From Cronobacter condimenti 1330 (GTDB lineage Bacteria; Pseudomonadota; Gammaproteobacteria; Enterobacterales; Enterobacteriaceae): 64,000 nucleotides of DNA. The position numbers and the translations under genes were made by a program. Positions 23,316-31,597 of this stretch are shown here, in pieces. Location: NCBI RefSeq assembly GCF_001277255.1, contig NZ_CP012264.1, positions 3,038,001 to 3,102,000 of the forward strand. The letters run 5' to 3'. Within the stretch, counting starts at the first letter, position 1, and each line of letters starts with the position of its first letter. The notes below the pieces were generated by a model, which worked only from the letters and a program-made list of their open reading frames with translations, was not told where the DNA came from and did not search any database.

Positions 23316-25616
23316 TTATGAGAACAGAATTTTTTTAGCAGAAGATAAATTTGACACTTCACCAGGAACAGAGGGAATATCAACATCAATTGAATTTTGT
23401 CCCGCCGCCATCGTCCTTTTCGTCCTGCGCAGGTACATCGCCGGCGTGCCGTACTCGATTTTCCCCGCCTCAAGCCGCAGGTAACTCCCGCCGCCGATAA
23501 GCGTGATGCGTTTCTTTCCCGCAAACGAGATGTCACTCGCTGAACTCATCGTCAGCTTTTTCTTAGCGAACAACTGCATACTGGCGTTCTGCACCTCCAC
23601 CGGGCCTTCGCCGGATTTCAGGCTCAGCTGGCCGGTGCGCGCGAACAGGCCGAGCTTTTCTCCCGCCAGTGCCGTCATGTTGCCCATGACGCCGGTGCTG
23701 ATATCGCCTCCGCCGTTAATGGCGACGTTTTTGCTGGCGGCCATTTGCAGGTGTTCCCCGCTGGTCAGTGCCATCCCTTCCGGGGCGGACATCAGCAGCG
23801 CCTCATTGAGCGGCTTCAGCCGCTGCGCGAACATCGCTATCTGGCTGTCCACGTCCGCCTTCAGGGCCTGCGCCTGTTCTGCCGCCATTTCCAGTTGTTG
23901 CAGTTGCTGATTAAGCCTGTCGATTTCCTTCAGAGCAGCATCCATGTCCAGTACGTCACCCTGCGCTTTCGGCTGCGCATCTGCACTGACAAACAGCCCT
24001 TTTCCGGCGCGGATCACGCCGTGTTCATCGGTGCGCAGCTCCGTGCCCTGGCCGCGACGTTGCCCCTGTGCGTCCACCAGGTGCCCGCTGCTCAGCTGCG
24101 TCTTGCCGTACTCTGTGGCGAGTTTGATGTGCTCCTGACCGCGCTGGTCTTCCATCCGCAGCTTGTTGTTCGCCGGGGTGCGCAGCACGTTACGGGTATG
24201 GTTGTCGCGGGTGACGTGGTCCGAATGCTCAGAGTCGTGCAGCGCATACGCGATGTACGGCAGGTCAATATCGCCATTGCTGTACGCAACCACCACTTCG
24301 GTGCCGTCGGTGAGCGGCGTGTGCCAGCCCAGCGTGTCACCGGCATATGGTTTCGCCATCCTCAGCCACAGGTAACCGTAGCCAGATTCCGTCCCCTCCC
24401 GGACGAAGCCCAGCTTCACCCGATACCGCCCCTGCTCGTCCAGATGCGCGTAGATATCATTTTTCTCCTGGCTCTCGACTCGTGCCGGAAGCGTGCCGTG
24501 GATTTCAGGGCGCGGGATTTCCGCCGGGTGGAAGCAGTAACGTTCGCTGTAAGGCATGCCCCGGACCGACACGTGCAGGCGGGAATCCCTTGCACCCCGA
24601 AAGGACACGAGTGTGAGGAGCAAGCCTTCCTTCAGGGCAGCAATGATATTACCCTGCGGCTCCAGCACCTGCCCGGGCGAGAGACCCGTGGCATTGCTGA
24701 ACAGGTGCACGCGGGCCGATTTGTTCAGCTCCCGCTCGTGATGGAGTCGCGCATAGAACGCCCCGGATTCGGTTTCCGGCTCCGGGCTGGCGTCATCTCC
24801 CGCTTCGCGGTAAGGCGCGGCGTAGCGGTAGTGCTCTCCTCGTGTGACCGCATCACTACGCATGCTGACCGTCGCATCCATCGGCGTGGAGGCGGAGCGG
24901 TAGTTGTAGTCTCTGGTGGCGACGGTGCCCGTGACAACCCTGTGCCAGGTCCGCACATCCCACACCGATTCTGCCGCGCCGTCGAACAGGCCCGACGGCT
25001 CGCGGTACGGCAGGCCTACATCAAACTGGTAGTGAAGCTGGCTGTCGGCGAAAATGTACACGTCCAGCTCGCGGCTGTTATCCATCTCCGTGCGCCAGTA
25101 AATTCCCACTTCAGACAAAATGCGCCGGATAAATTCGAGGTCCGTTTCCCGCCACTGGGTAATCAGCTCCCGCGCCGGGTACGTGCGTTCCAGGCGGAAC
25201 TCAAAGTCCGGCCCCTCCAGCCCGTGGCCGCGCAGCACCTGCTCCACCACCTCCGGCACCGACTGGTTCTGAAAAACACGGCACTGGCGGGTGTGATCCA
25301 GAAGCGCCAGGCGGGAGCTGAGCGTGAGCCGGTAGTGGGACTGGTCTGCGGTGGTGGAGAGCCATTCCAGGCGGGTGACGATGCCGTGTACGTTTTTGCC
25401 GCTGCGCATGCGGAACGACGCATACTTCATCAGCACGTCTTCCGGGACGATGTCGCCTTGCGGCGTGGTGAACTCGATGTCCCATCTGAATGGCTCACTC
25501 AGTGCTTCCCTGCCGCGAAAGCGCAGGACGTCCGGCTTTACCTGGCTGTCAAAAATATCCAGAAAGTAACGGGTCTGGCCGTCAAAAAGCGCCAGCCAGT
25601 TGTCCTTATCCATCAC
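23316..25616 (-). CDS. vgrG: VgrG spike protein (TssI), first complete copy
   Basis: This 766-aa protein has the full VgrG plan: a gp27-like base (RGREALSEPFRWDIEF, ITQWRETDLEFIRRIL), a gp5-like OB domain (RYRVKLGF, WLRMAKPYAGDTLGWHTPL), the GTEVVVAYSNGD-DLPYIAYALHDSEH region, and a DUF2345 beta-helix (TSGEHLQMAASKNVAING). A coiled segment (LDMDAALKEIDRLNQQLQQLE) lies within DUF2345. It forms the trimeric tip of the T6SS spike. The C-terminal tail (about 40 residues) is unlike that of the second VgrG and probably selects its own effector, encoded immediately downstream. Confidence 0.95.
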   Translation of the reverse strand: MMDKDNWLALFDGQTRYFLDIFDSQVKPDVLRFRGREALSEPFRWDIEFTTPQGDIVPEDVLMKYASFRMRSGKNVHGIVTRLEWLSTTADQSHYRLTLSSRLALLDHTRQCRVFQNQSVPEVVEQVLRGHGLEGPDFEFRLERTYPARELITQWRETDLEFIRRILSEVGIYWRTEMDNSRELDVYIFADSQLHYQFDVGLPYREPSGLFDGAAESVWDVRTWHRVVTGTVATRDYNYRSASTPMDATVSMRSDAVTRGEHYRYAAPYREAGDDASPEPETESGAFYARLHHERELNKSARVHLFSNATGLSPGQVLEPQGNIIAALKEGLLLTLVSFRGARDSRLHVSVRGMPYSERYCFHPAEIPRPEIHGTLPARVESQEKNDIYAHLDEQGRYRVKLGFVREGTESGYGYLWLRMAKPYAGDTLGWHTPLTDGTEVVVAYSNGDIDLPYIAYALHDSEHSDHVTRDNHTRNVLRTPANNKLRMEDQRGQEHIKLATEYGKTQLSSGHLVDAQGQRRGQGTELRTDEHGVIRAGKGLFVSADAQPKAQGDVLDMDAALKEIDRLNQQLQQLEMAAEQAQALKADVDSQIAMFAQRLKPLNEALLMSAPEGMALTSGEHLQMAASKNVAINGGGDISTGVMGNMTALAGEKLGLFARTGQLSLKSGEGPVEVQNASMQLFAKKKLTMSSASDISFAGKKRITLIGGGSYLRLEAGKIEYGTPAMYLRRTKRTMAAGQNSIDVDIPSVPGEVSNLSSAKKILFS

Positions 25617-25617
25617 G

Positions 25618-26142
25618 TCACTCCTTTACCGGCACGAGGCTGAGCCAGCCATCACCCAGTTCTATTGTGCGGGGTTTGTCCGGGTCGAGGTCGGCACGGG
25701 TCAGTACCAGACGCCAGCGGTTGTCCTTCTGATCCGGTCGGTTAAACAGCCCCACCACCGCCACAAACTGCGCGTCTTCATCCATGGGCATATTGAGCGT
25801 CACACTGCCGTTGGGCATCACCAGCAGCTCTTTTGATGCCAGCACGTCGTCCTTCAGCACCGTATCAGCCTTGCGCAGCAGCGTCTGGTAATCGGCGGTA
25901 TCCACAGCTTTACGATCTTTGAGGAGATAGACCCGCACCATGGTCGCCAGCGGCGTCTGTGCGCCATCGGCGTTAATGGCCGTGCGCGGGGTAAAATCCA
26001 GATGCAGCGTTTTGATTTTCTTGTAGAAGATGGATTTCGTGATGCTGACCGTGCCGTCCGTGACGGTCTGCGTCAGACCACAGCCTGCGAGCAGACCACA
26101 GGCAATAAGCGTCAGCGCCTGCCAGCGAGTTACTGTTGCCAT
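25618..26142 (-). CDS. tssJ: TssJ outer-membrane lipoprotein of the T6SS
   Basis: This 174-aa protein has a signal peptide with lipobox LLAGC (Cys at about residue 21), then a beta-sandwich with LHLDFTPRTAINADG, TMVRVYLLKDRKAVDTADYQTLL, and FVAVVGLFNRPDQ. TssJ anchors the TssJLM membrane complex to the outer membrane by contacting TssM. It ends 2 bp before vgrG and follows tssG by about 35 bp. The length and domain are normal. Confidence 0.93.
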   Translation of the reverse strand: MATVTRWQALTLIACGLLAGCGLTQTVTDGTVSITKSIFYKKIKTLHLDFTPRTAINADGAQTPLATMVRVYLLKDRKAVDTADYQTLLRKADTVLKDDVLASKELLVMPNGSVTLNMPMDEDAQFVAVVGLFNRPDQKDNRWRLVLTRADLDPDKPRTIELGDGWLSLVPVKE

Positions 26143-26176
26143 TCAAAAGTTCCTTATTGAGGGAGGGAGTACGTGA

Positions 26177-27259
26177 TCAATCGAAGCGGTAATGCCCGTC
26201 TTCTGAGGGTTGCTGTGCGGAATAGTGAAGCCCTTCATAGCAACCCAGATTAACGGTCAGGCTCTCCCGGTTATTGCTGAGTTTGCCTGCTTTCAGACCC
26301 AGCAAACCAGTGCGGCCCAGCTGGATACGCCTGCCCTTGCCCAGGCGAGGTTCAGGCAACAACCGCACGGGTACGGTGAGGCGCAGTCGGGCGTCACTGC
26401 GGTAGCCGAGATAGACACGCAGCAGGACCAGCAGATCGGTATGCAGGATCCCGCCGGGTAACCATCCTTCCGCCTCGTCCGGATCCTCAGTCTCCAGCGT
26501 CACCAGTACCCGACTACATGCTTCTTTCGCCGTTTTACCCAGCGTGGCACGCTGAGAAAGACGGACGCGATTTTCGCTAATCAGGCCGCTGCGGTTGTCG
26601 ATATGGACCTTAACCGGATCGGGTTCAGTGATAATTGTCCGGGTATTCGGTGCCAGCAGGCTCACCAGAGCCCGAATGCCTTCAGCATTTCGGGTGGGTA
26701 AGCGCATCGTACCGAGTAAGGCGAGGAAGCGGGAAACCGGTGTTGCCACCCGTTCAGCCGTTCCCGGTATACCGAGCCCCACCAGCCCCAGCAGACACTG
26801 CGACGTGGCATCGCGCCCACCGGCCTCGAAGGTCGCCGGATAGGCGTATTTACGCCAGATCCGATAGTACTGCGTGGTGATCCGGTGGCTGAAGATGTCC
26901 AGAAACGAGGTAACCGTCTCATGCCCTTCTCGACGCTGTGCCATATCATCCAGGTAGGGCGTCGGCAGGGGGGAGTCCACCCCATACACCCCGAGAAATG
27001 TCGTGCGGACCGTTGGGGGCGATGTCGGATGGTCTTCATCGGTCTCCACCGCTTTCAGGGTGCTGACCGGGAAACCCATACCAGGCCAGGGTCTGAATCG
27101 TACCGGATCGTCGCCCGGATGGCTGGTGGTTCCCAGTTTCGGCGCGTCCGGATTCTCCTGCTCCAACAGCTGGCAGAAACGATAGAAGTTGGCCCGCCAG
27201 ATATCTTTGTTAAGGGCTAGCGTCAGCCCGGTATTTGCTGGCTGTGATTCTCGCGCCAT
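26177..27259 (-). CDS. tssG: TssG baseplate subunit
   Basis: This 360-aa protein has the TssG order: FYRFCQLLEQENPDAPKLG, a central GVYGVDSPLPTPYLDD, RHRITTQYYRIWRKY-like segment, and a C-terminal GRRIQLGRTGLLGLKAG. With two copies of TssF it makes the wedge of the baseplate around the VgrG hub. It overlaps the end of tssF by 37 bp, typical of the tssF-tssG pair. It is intact. Confidence 0.93.
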   Translation of the reverse strand: MARESQPANTGLTLALNKDIWRANFYRFCQLLEQENPDAPKLGTTSHPGDDPVRFRPWPGMGFPVSTLKAVETDEDHPTSPPTVRTTFLGVYGVDSPLPTPYLDDMAQRREGHETVTSFLDIFSHRITTQYYRIWRKYAYPATFEAGGRDATSQCLLGLVGLGIPGTAERVATPVSRFLALLGTMRLPTRNAEGIRALVSLLAPNTRTIITEPDPVKVHIDNRSGLISENRVRLSQRATLGKTAKEACSRVLVTLETEDPDEAEGWLPGGILHTDLLVLLRVYLGYRSDARLRLTVPVRLLPEPRLGKGRRIQLGRTGLLGLKAGKLSNNRESLTVNLGCYEGLHYSAQQPSEDGHYRFD

Positions 27260-29001
27260 CTCAGTCGTTTCCCTGTTGGTTGCAGCACCAGCGTGAGCTG
27301 GTTGAAAAGGTGAATATCCGCATAGAGCGCGAAGAAGCGATGCAACATCTCTCCAAAGAGATTCACATCCCCCTCACCTGCAAAATTATCCGTATTCAGC
27401 GTGACCTCGATGTCCACGCCCCGGAGCATAAAACCTTTTTCAAAGCGGCGGATCAGGGTGTGCTTCACCGCCACAATCGCCTCAAGTCGGCGACGGTTCA
27501 TCTCGTCGTCGGTCCAGTCATAGAGCGCCAGCGTCCCCCGCAGGACTTCAGGGTTATCCATCATGCTGAGGAAGTTTGATCCAAGATGGCTCATGACACG
27601 CCAGTGGAAACGATCGTTTGCAGGGGGATACAACGGCATAGTGGGTGTAGAGAGGTTCAGGACCCTGACGGGCACCTTGCCTGCTTTCACGGCCCTGTCC
27701 AGCACCGTGCTTTCAAGCACCTTACGCGGGAGTTGTCCGTTGGTGCCGGTAATGCGCATCGACAGCGATTCGGGCTTCTCAGACAGTTGTTCCAGTTCGA
27801 ACGAGCGGCCTCCGAGTATGAGCCAGGTGTCATACAGTCCTGAAGGGCCGCGTTTCACGCGGGTGTGGTAATAACGTTCAGGGGCATCGTGGCGCATCAT
27901 ACCGCCCCGGTGCCGGAAGCTGGTGAACGGTACATAGGGGTGTTTGCCATTCTTCACCGCGCCATGGATGTTATCGACGCTGTAAATTTCGGTGTGACCA
28001 TCCTGAAGACGCAGCGGCCTGAGCAGGTATTCGTTATCCAGCGGGTTAAGGGTCAGCGGGTCGGCTTCCAGGGTAAAGAGATTGATGACTGGCGCACAGT
28101 GCAGGCGGAAGTTTTCTGTCTCAAAAGGCAGATCGGATGACCAGGCTTCTCTGAGCACAATGTCGATTTCAAACCAGGTACTGGCCGCAGTGAGCCCGAT
28201 GGAGTCCAGGCCGCGCAGCTCAACAAACATAAACTTAGGACGGAAGCTGAAATATTCCAGCAGCAACTGGTAACCACTGAAGGCAGTATCGGCTTTCTTC
28301 CACAGGCCGTCATTGTCATCAAAGCCCATGGGTTTGCACCAGCCGTCAAACTGATGACGTTCAGTATGCGTCCCGGCATGACGCGCATACATGGCATGTA
28401 CACGCCGGGTCATTGCCAGATGCAGCGCAGAGCTAACCGGGCTCTCTGCGTTAAGAAAAATGGCGACTTTGTCGATCCCGGCTTTGCTCCAGTCCACTTT
28501 TTCAGGGCATTCGAAGCGCAGGCGGATCGCTGATCGTCCATTGGTTTCCGTGTGCAGACGGGCGTCCGCAAGATGCAGGGGATGCAGCGGAACATCGCGG
28601 GTCGTCCGGTACTGACAGGCGGTTTTATGCGGCCCTACGGGACGCGACAGAACGGAGAAGCCTTCCGCCAGCATTTCGGCCTGACGCTGACTACGCCAGT
28701 CAGGCGAGAACTCGACGATGGCCAGCGACGGGATAGTCCGCATATAGTGGGGCCACAGCAGACTTACCAGTCCTTCAGTCAGCTCCGGCAGGTCATCATC
28801 CAGCTTTTCACGCAGTCGCCCCATCAGGAAGGCAAAGCCTTCAAACAGGCGCTCCACATAAGGATCGCGGGCGCCGGGTTTATCCAGATTAAGCATTGCT
28901 GCCCGGTCCGGATGGGCACGGGCAAACTCTTTACCCGCCTCACGCAGGTAGCGCATCTCTGCTTCGTAATAGCGCAGGGTCAAATCATCCATGAATGGCA
29001 T
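27223..29001 (-). CDS. tssF: TssF baseplate subunit
   Basis: This 592-aa protein starts with the diagnostic LRYYEAEMRYLREAGKEFA and PDRAAMLNLD, then DPYVERLFEGFAFLMGR and a conserved LTEGLVSLLWPHYMRTIPS. The C-terminal part includes RGVDIEVTLNTDNFAGEGDV and LYADIHLFNQLTL. It is the main wedge component. The start ATG at 29001 overlaps the remains of tssA, so the original tssA-tssF coupling is still visible. No frame breaks are seen. Confidence 0.94.
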   Translation of the reverse strand: MPFMDDLTLRYYEAEMRYLREAGKEFARAHPDRAAMLNLDKPGARDPYVERLFEGFAFLMGRLREKLDDDLPELTEGLVSLLWPHYMRTIPSLAIVEFSPDWRSQRQAEMLAEGFSVLSRPVGPHKTACQYRTTRDVPLHPLHLADARLHTETNGRSAIRLRFECPEKVDWSKAGIDKVAIFLNAESPVSSALHLAMTRRVHAMYARHAGTHTERHQFDGWCKPMGFDDNDGLWKKADTAFSGYQLLLEYFSFRPKFMFVELRGLDSIGLTAASTWFEIDIVLREAWSSDLPFETENFRLHCAPVINLFTLEADPLTLNPLDNEYLLRPLRLQDGHTEIYSVDNIHGAVKNGKHPYVPFTSFRHRGGMMRHDAPERYYHTRVKRGPSGLYDTWLILGGRSFELEQLSEKPESLSMRITGTNGQLPRKVLESTVLDRAVKAGKVPVRVLNLSTPTMPLYPPANDRFHWRVMSHLGSNFLSMMDNPEVLRGTLALYDWTDDEMNRRRLEAIVAVKHTLIRRFEKGFMLRGVDIEVTLNTDNFAGEGDVNLFGEMLHRFFALYADIHLFNQLTLVLQPTGKRLRWRENHSQQIPG

Positions 29002-29620
29002 TCCTGAAAATTATTAATGAAATATTTAGCCACAGAGCACCATGCCTCGGGCCGGGTCAATGGCAATAAGTCGGCAAGTAAAGAGTCCATCGCAGGCATC
29101 AGACGTGTTTTATCGGATTCGCTGCGACCGGCCTTCATACGTAGCAGCTTCAGGCGATGGGCCTGGACTTCAAACAACAGAGCGGGCTACCAGTCTTCCA
29201 GCGTCAGCAGTAGCGCACGGGTAGTGAATTCACCAAGCAGATGAAGCGCCATATCGTTTCACCCATACTGTTCTGCCACCTGGGTCATAAGCAGGCGTAT
29301 CAGCCAGCGATGGCGTGGTGGATCCATCCCCGGTCGGGAATGGATCCAGGCAAGCACTGTTTCAGGCCCTTTAGTGTCCCCCTTTTTCCATAGTTTCAGG
29401 ACTCAAGGAGCAGCACATCGTCAGCCTGGACATTAACGACGGTTGCGGGTTCATCGCTGCACATCAGGACTTCTTCATTCACTTTTTCAACAATCCAGGC
29501 TGTGGTCGCTTCGTCAGCAAAGGGGGGACCGTCATTCCTGGCCAGCCCTTCAAGGCCGGGAGGCGTTTAAGTAACAGCCGCAGATCGACCAGGACGGAGT
29601 CTGTCCAGGTATCCCAGGGA
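28998..29620 (-). pseudogene. tssA: Degenerate 3' part of tssA
   Basis: Minus-strand frames here read, in order, LEGLARNDGPPFADEATTAW with IVEKVNEEVL, then after a frameshift LWKKGDTKGPETVLAWIHSR and RWLIRLLMTQVAEQYG, a TGA, NDMALHLLGEFTTRALLLTLEDW, a TAG, and PALLFEVQAHRLKLLRMKAG. The last blocks match the C-terminal helical domain of T6SS TssA/VasJ proteins (DW-P-L-FEV-A). Only about 200 of roughly 500 codons remain, with one shift and two stops. TssA primes and caps the sheath, so its loss matters. The gene lies directly before tssF, the expected place. Upper boundary approximate. Confidence 0.7.
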
Positions 29621-29639
29621 TGGTCTGCATGACTGAGCC

Positions 29640-29832
29640 CCTGCCAGAGGGACACCATGATCGAGATAATCAGCATTGCCCTCAACAATGGTCGTGGGGC
29701 CGTGCCCTTCAACCGGGCAGGAAACTTTTTCGTCTTTACGAGCAACGCGATACCGCCGAATTTCATCGTTTCGGAAGCGGCCAGGACGGAACCACCGTGA
29801 GTGGTTTTGTCGTCTTTACGGATTATTTAAAG
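29640..29832 (-). pseudogene. Broken PAAR gene
   Basis: This is a mutated copy of the intact PAAR gene at 39049-39312. After the ATG the third codon is a stop, then the frame continues IIRKDDKTTHGGSVLAASET and MKFGGIA. A frameshift follows, and GHGPT-, NLDYLDHG-like sequence persists in other frames. The homology ends at about 29640, where it runs into the tssA remnant. It appears to be the end of a duplicated effector/immunity/PAAR module. Confidence 0.85.
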
Positions 29833-29986
29833 CATAATTTACCTTTTAATTTATTCGCACTAAAATTTACATGATATTCTTGTCTAAAATAATGATTTTA
29901 ATTATATTGTTTTTTAACATGAAACTCAGTATTTTATTCTTGAAGTTATAGCTTATGTTGTCCTTATTTATTGAGGTGGTTCCTCT

Positions 29987-30644
29987 CTATGCATTTATAA
30001 TATCATTCTTAGCCATGCCTATATAGAGACCCCTGCTGGTGATATATTTTTTATTTATTATAGTGATGATGGTAATTCGGTACAAATCAAAATCATTGTT
30101 ATGTTGTTTGTAATTTATATTTGAAGAGCGAACGGAGAATCCTTTCCAGTAGTTATCTAAATATTTGTATGTTTCATCACCTTTAGATATATAGTTGCTC
30201 CAAGCACCCGTTTCTAGTTGTTCATTCTTCCCACACTTACCCCATACTTTGTAAAAGTCTTCGAATGAAGCGCTTAATTCAATGTTCCCATTTGGGGAGT
30301 GGATGCTTAGGTCACCATCACTAAGATCTGATTTTTTTGTTTCCTTTGTTTCTGAAAGAGCATCGTGTTTGAGCCATCCCATGACAATGCTGCCATCTTT
30401 TCTGGTATATTTTCCGAATTCAAACCCACTGGATTTCAAAAAAAACAACAATGGTGTCATTATTAATTAGGAATAGTTTACTATTTCTATAGTAATCATC
30501 TGACGTTGAGTGAAAATAAGTTTTATTCTTAACTTTATATGAGTTAATGTTCTGTTCGTAGTCAGCCTTTTTCCATGACTCATCGCAACCAGCATAAAAA
30601 TGAAACGAGCACGGGGCTAAAAACATGAATAGCATTCTTTTCAT
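29987..30644 (-). pseudogene. Frameshifted immunity-like lipoprotein gene
   Basis: The first frame starts at the ATG at 30644 (MKRMLFMFLAPCSFHFYAGC, with a lipobox-like YAGC) and continues to VVFF. At a run of eight A residues (30437-30444 on the plus strand) the sequence moves to the frame ending at 29987: SSGFEFGKYTRKDGSIVMGW, then DLSIHSPNGNIELSASFEDF. The layout, with KDGSIVMGWL resembling KKGAVVDGWV, parallels the neighbouring 267-aa protein, so the two are distant paralogues. The C-terminus also stops early, inside the SRGLYIGM block. It is likely an orphan immunity gene in decay. The 29833-29986 gap is AT-rich and empty. Confidence 0.65.
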
Positions 30645-30785
30645 ACATAACTCACTAATATAAATAATTATTTCCGTGTAATTAAGTGGCAGACGCACGG
30701 GACTCGTAAGTAAATAATGAACCACCAGCACTCCAATGTTTCAAACGCCAGCAGTAACCCACAGGCATTCCTGCGTTAAGAAATT

Positions 30786-31589
30786 TTATTTTACTGGGTA
30801 GTTTTCAAATAAAATTGACTGCACTTTTCCCGATGAGTCAAGGCAGAATCTAAGTTTCATATCGAAATATTGGTAGAATCTACACTCATTGTCAGGATCC
30901 AAATTGCTTATTGTTCCATATTTTGAAGTTACCTTACTCCAATCATCCCCAACTTTAACACCTCTTGCTGTTTCATATTTGCTATCTATAAATGTTATTC
31001 CTGATACATATGTGTCATTAAAACCTAATCTCTTCTCAAGAATGTCATTTACTTGAGAAATTGTTACTATTTCATTCTGAATGGTTAACGTCCATGATTC
31101 GAATCCATTATTAAAGCCATGATTATCTGGCTCCGGAAGTTTCAATCCTTGTTCTTTGGCCCATTTATTTAACTCTGGGGTTGCTTTGCCAAGCAGATTT
31201 ACACTTTGTCCATTTATATTCCATGATAAATCCGAGTACGTCAGCCCTTTTTGCTGTTCATTATCTGCAATAATATCTTCACTCCGTACCCATCCATCAA
31301 CAACAGCACCCTTCTTATTTATATAGTTTACAAAAGAAAAGCCATTTACCTCTCTATATTTAAGTAATTTGTCATTTTTTATTAAAAAAATGCTTGCCTT
31401 ACATCCATCTTTTGGCAAAGAAAAAAAATAAATCCGTCCATTTGATTGCACTTTTTTCGGAGTCGGTTCTTGGCTTGTATTGTAGATATAGTCAGCACTA
31501 CTTGGCGTGCAATTTATTGCAGCAATAGAATTGAATGCGAATAATGATAGAGCTAAAAAAACTGAGATTTTTATCTTAAATTGATTCAT
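30786..31589 (-). CDS. Probable periplasmic immunity protein for the GH73 effector
   Basis: This 267-aa protein has a clear signal peptide (ISVFLALSLFAFNSIAA) and a soluble mature part. An SH3-like segment runs RIYFFSLPKDGCKASIFLI to KKGAVVDGWVRSEDI, and a C-terminal domain has ETARGVKVGDDWSKVTSKYG. It lies 8 bp downstream of the interrupted effector gene. Secreted proteins directly after peptidoglycan-cleaving T6SS effectors are usually their immunity partners in the periplasm. Paralogues with the same SH3-like layout are at 29987-30644 and 39444-40022. The specificity is inferred. Confidence 0.7.
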   Translation of the reverse strand: MNQFKIKISVFLALSLFAFNSIAAINCTPSSADYIYNTSQEPTPKKVQSNGRIYFFSLPKDGCKASIFLIKNDKLLKYREVNGFSFVNYINKKGAVVDGWVRSEDIIADNEQQKGLTYSDLSWNINGQSVNLLGKATPELNKWAKEQGLKLPEPDNHGFNNGFESWTLTIQNEIVTISQVNDILEKRLGFNDTYVSGITFIDSKYETARGVKVGDDWSKVTSKYGTISNLDPDNECRFYQYFDMKLRFCLDSSGKVQSILFENYPVK

Positions 31590-31597
31590 TGGTTATC

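Noticed and set aside
23745..25643. 632-codon plus-strand frame opposite vgrG
   Set aside because: Long antisense frame caused by G+C-rich third positions; vgrG on the minus strand has complete domains.
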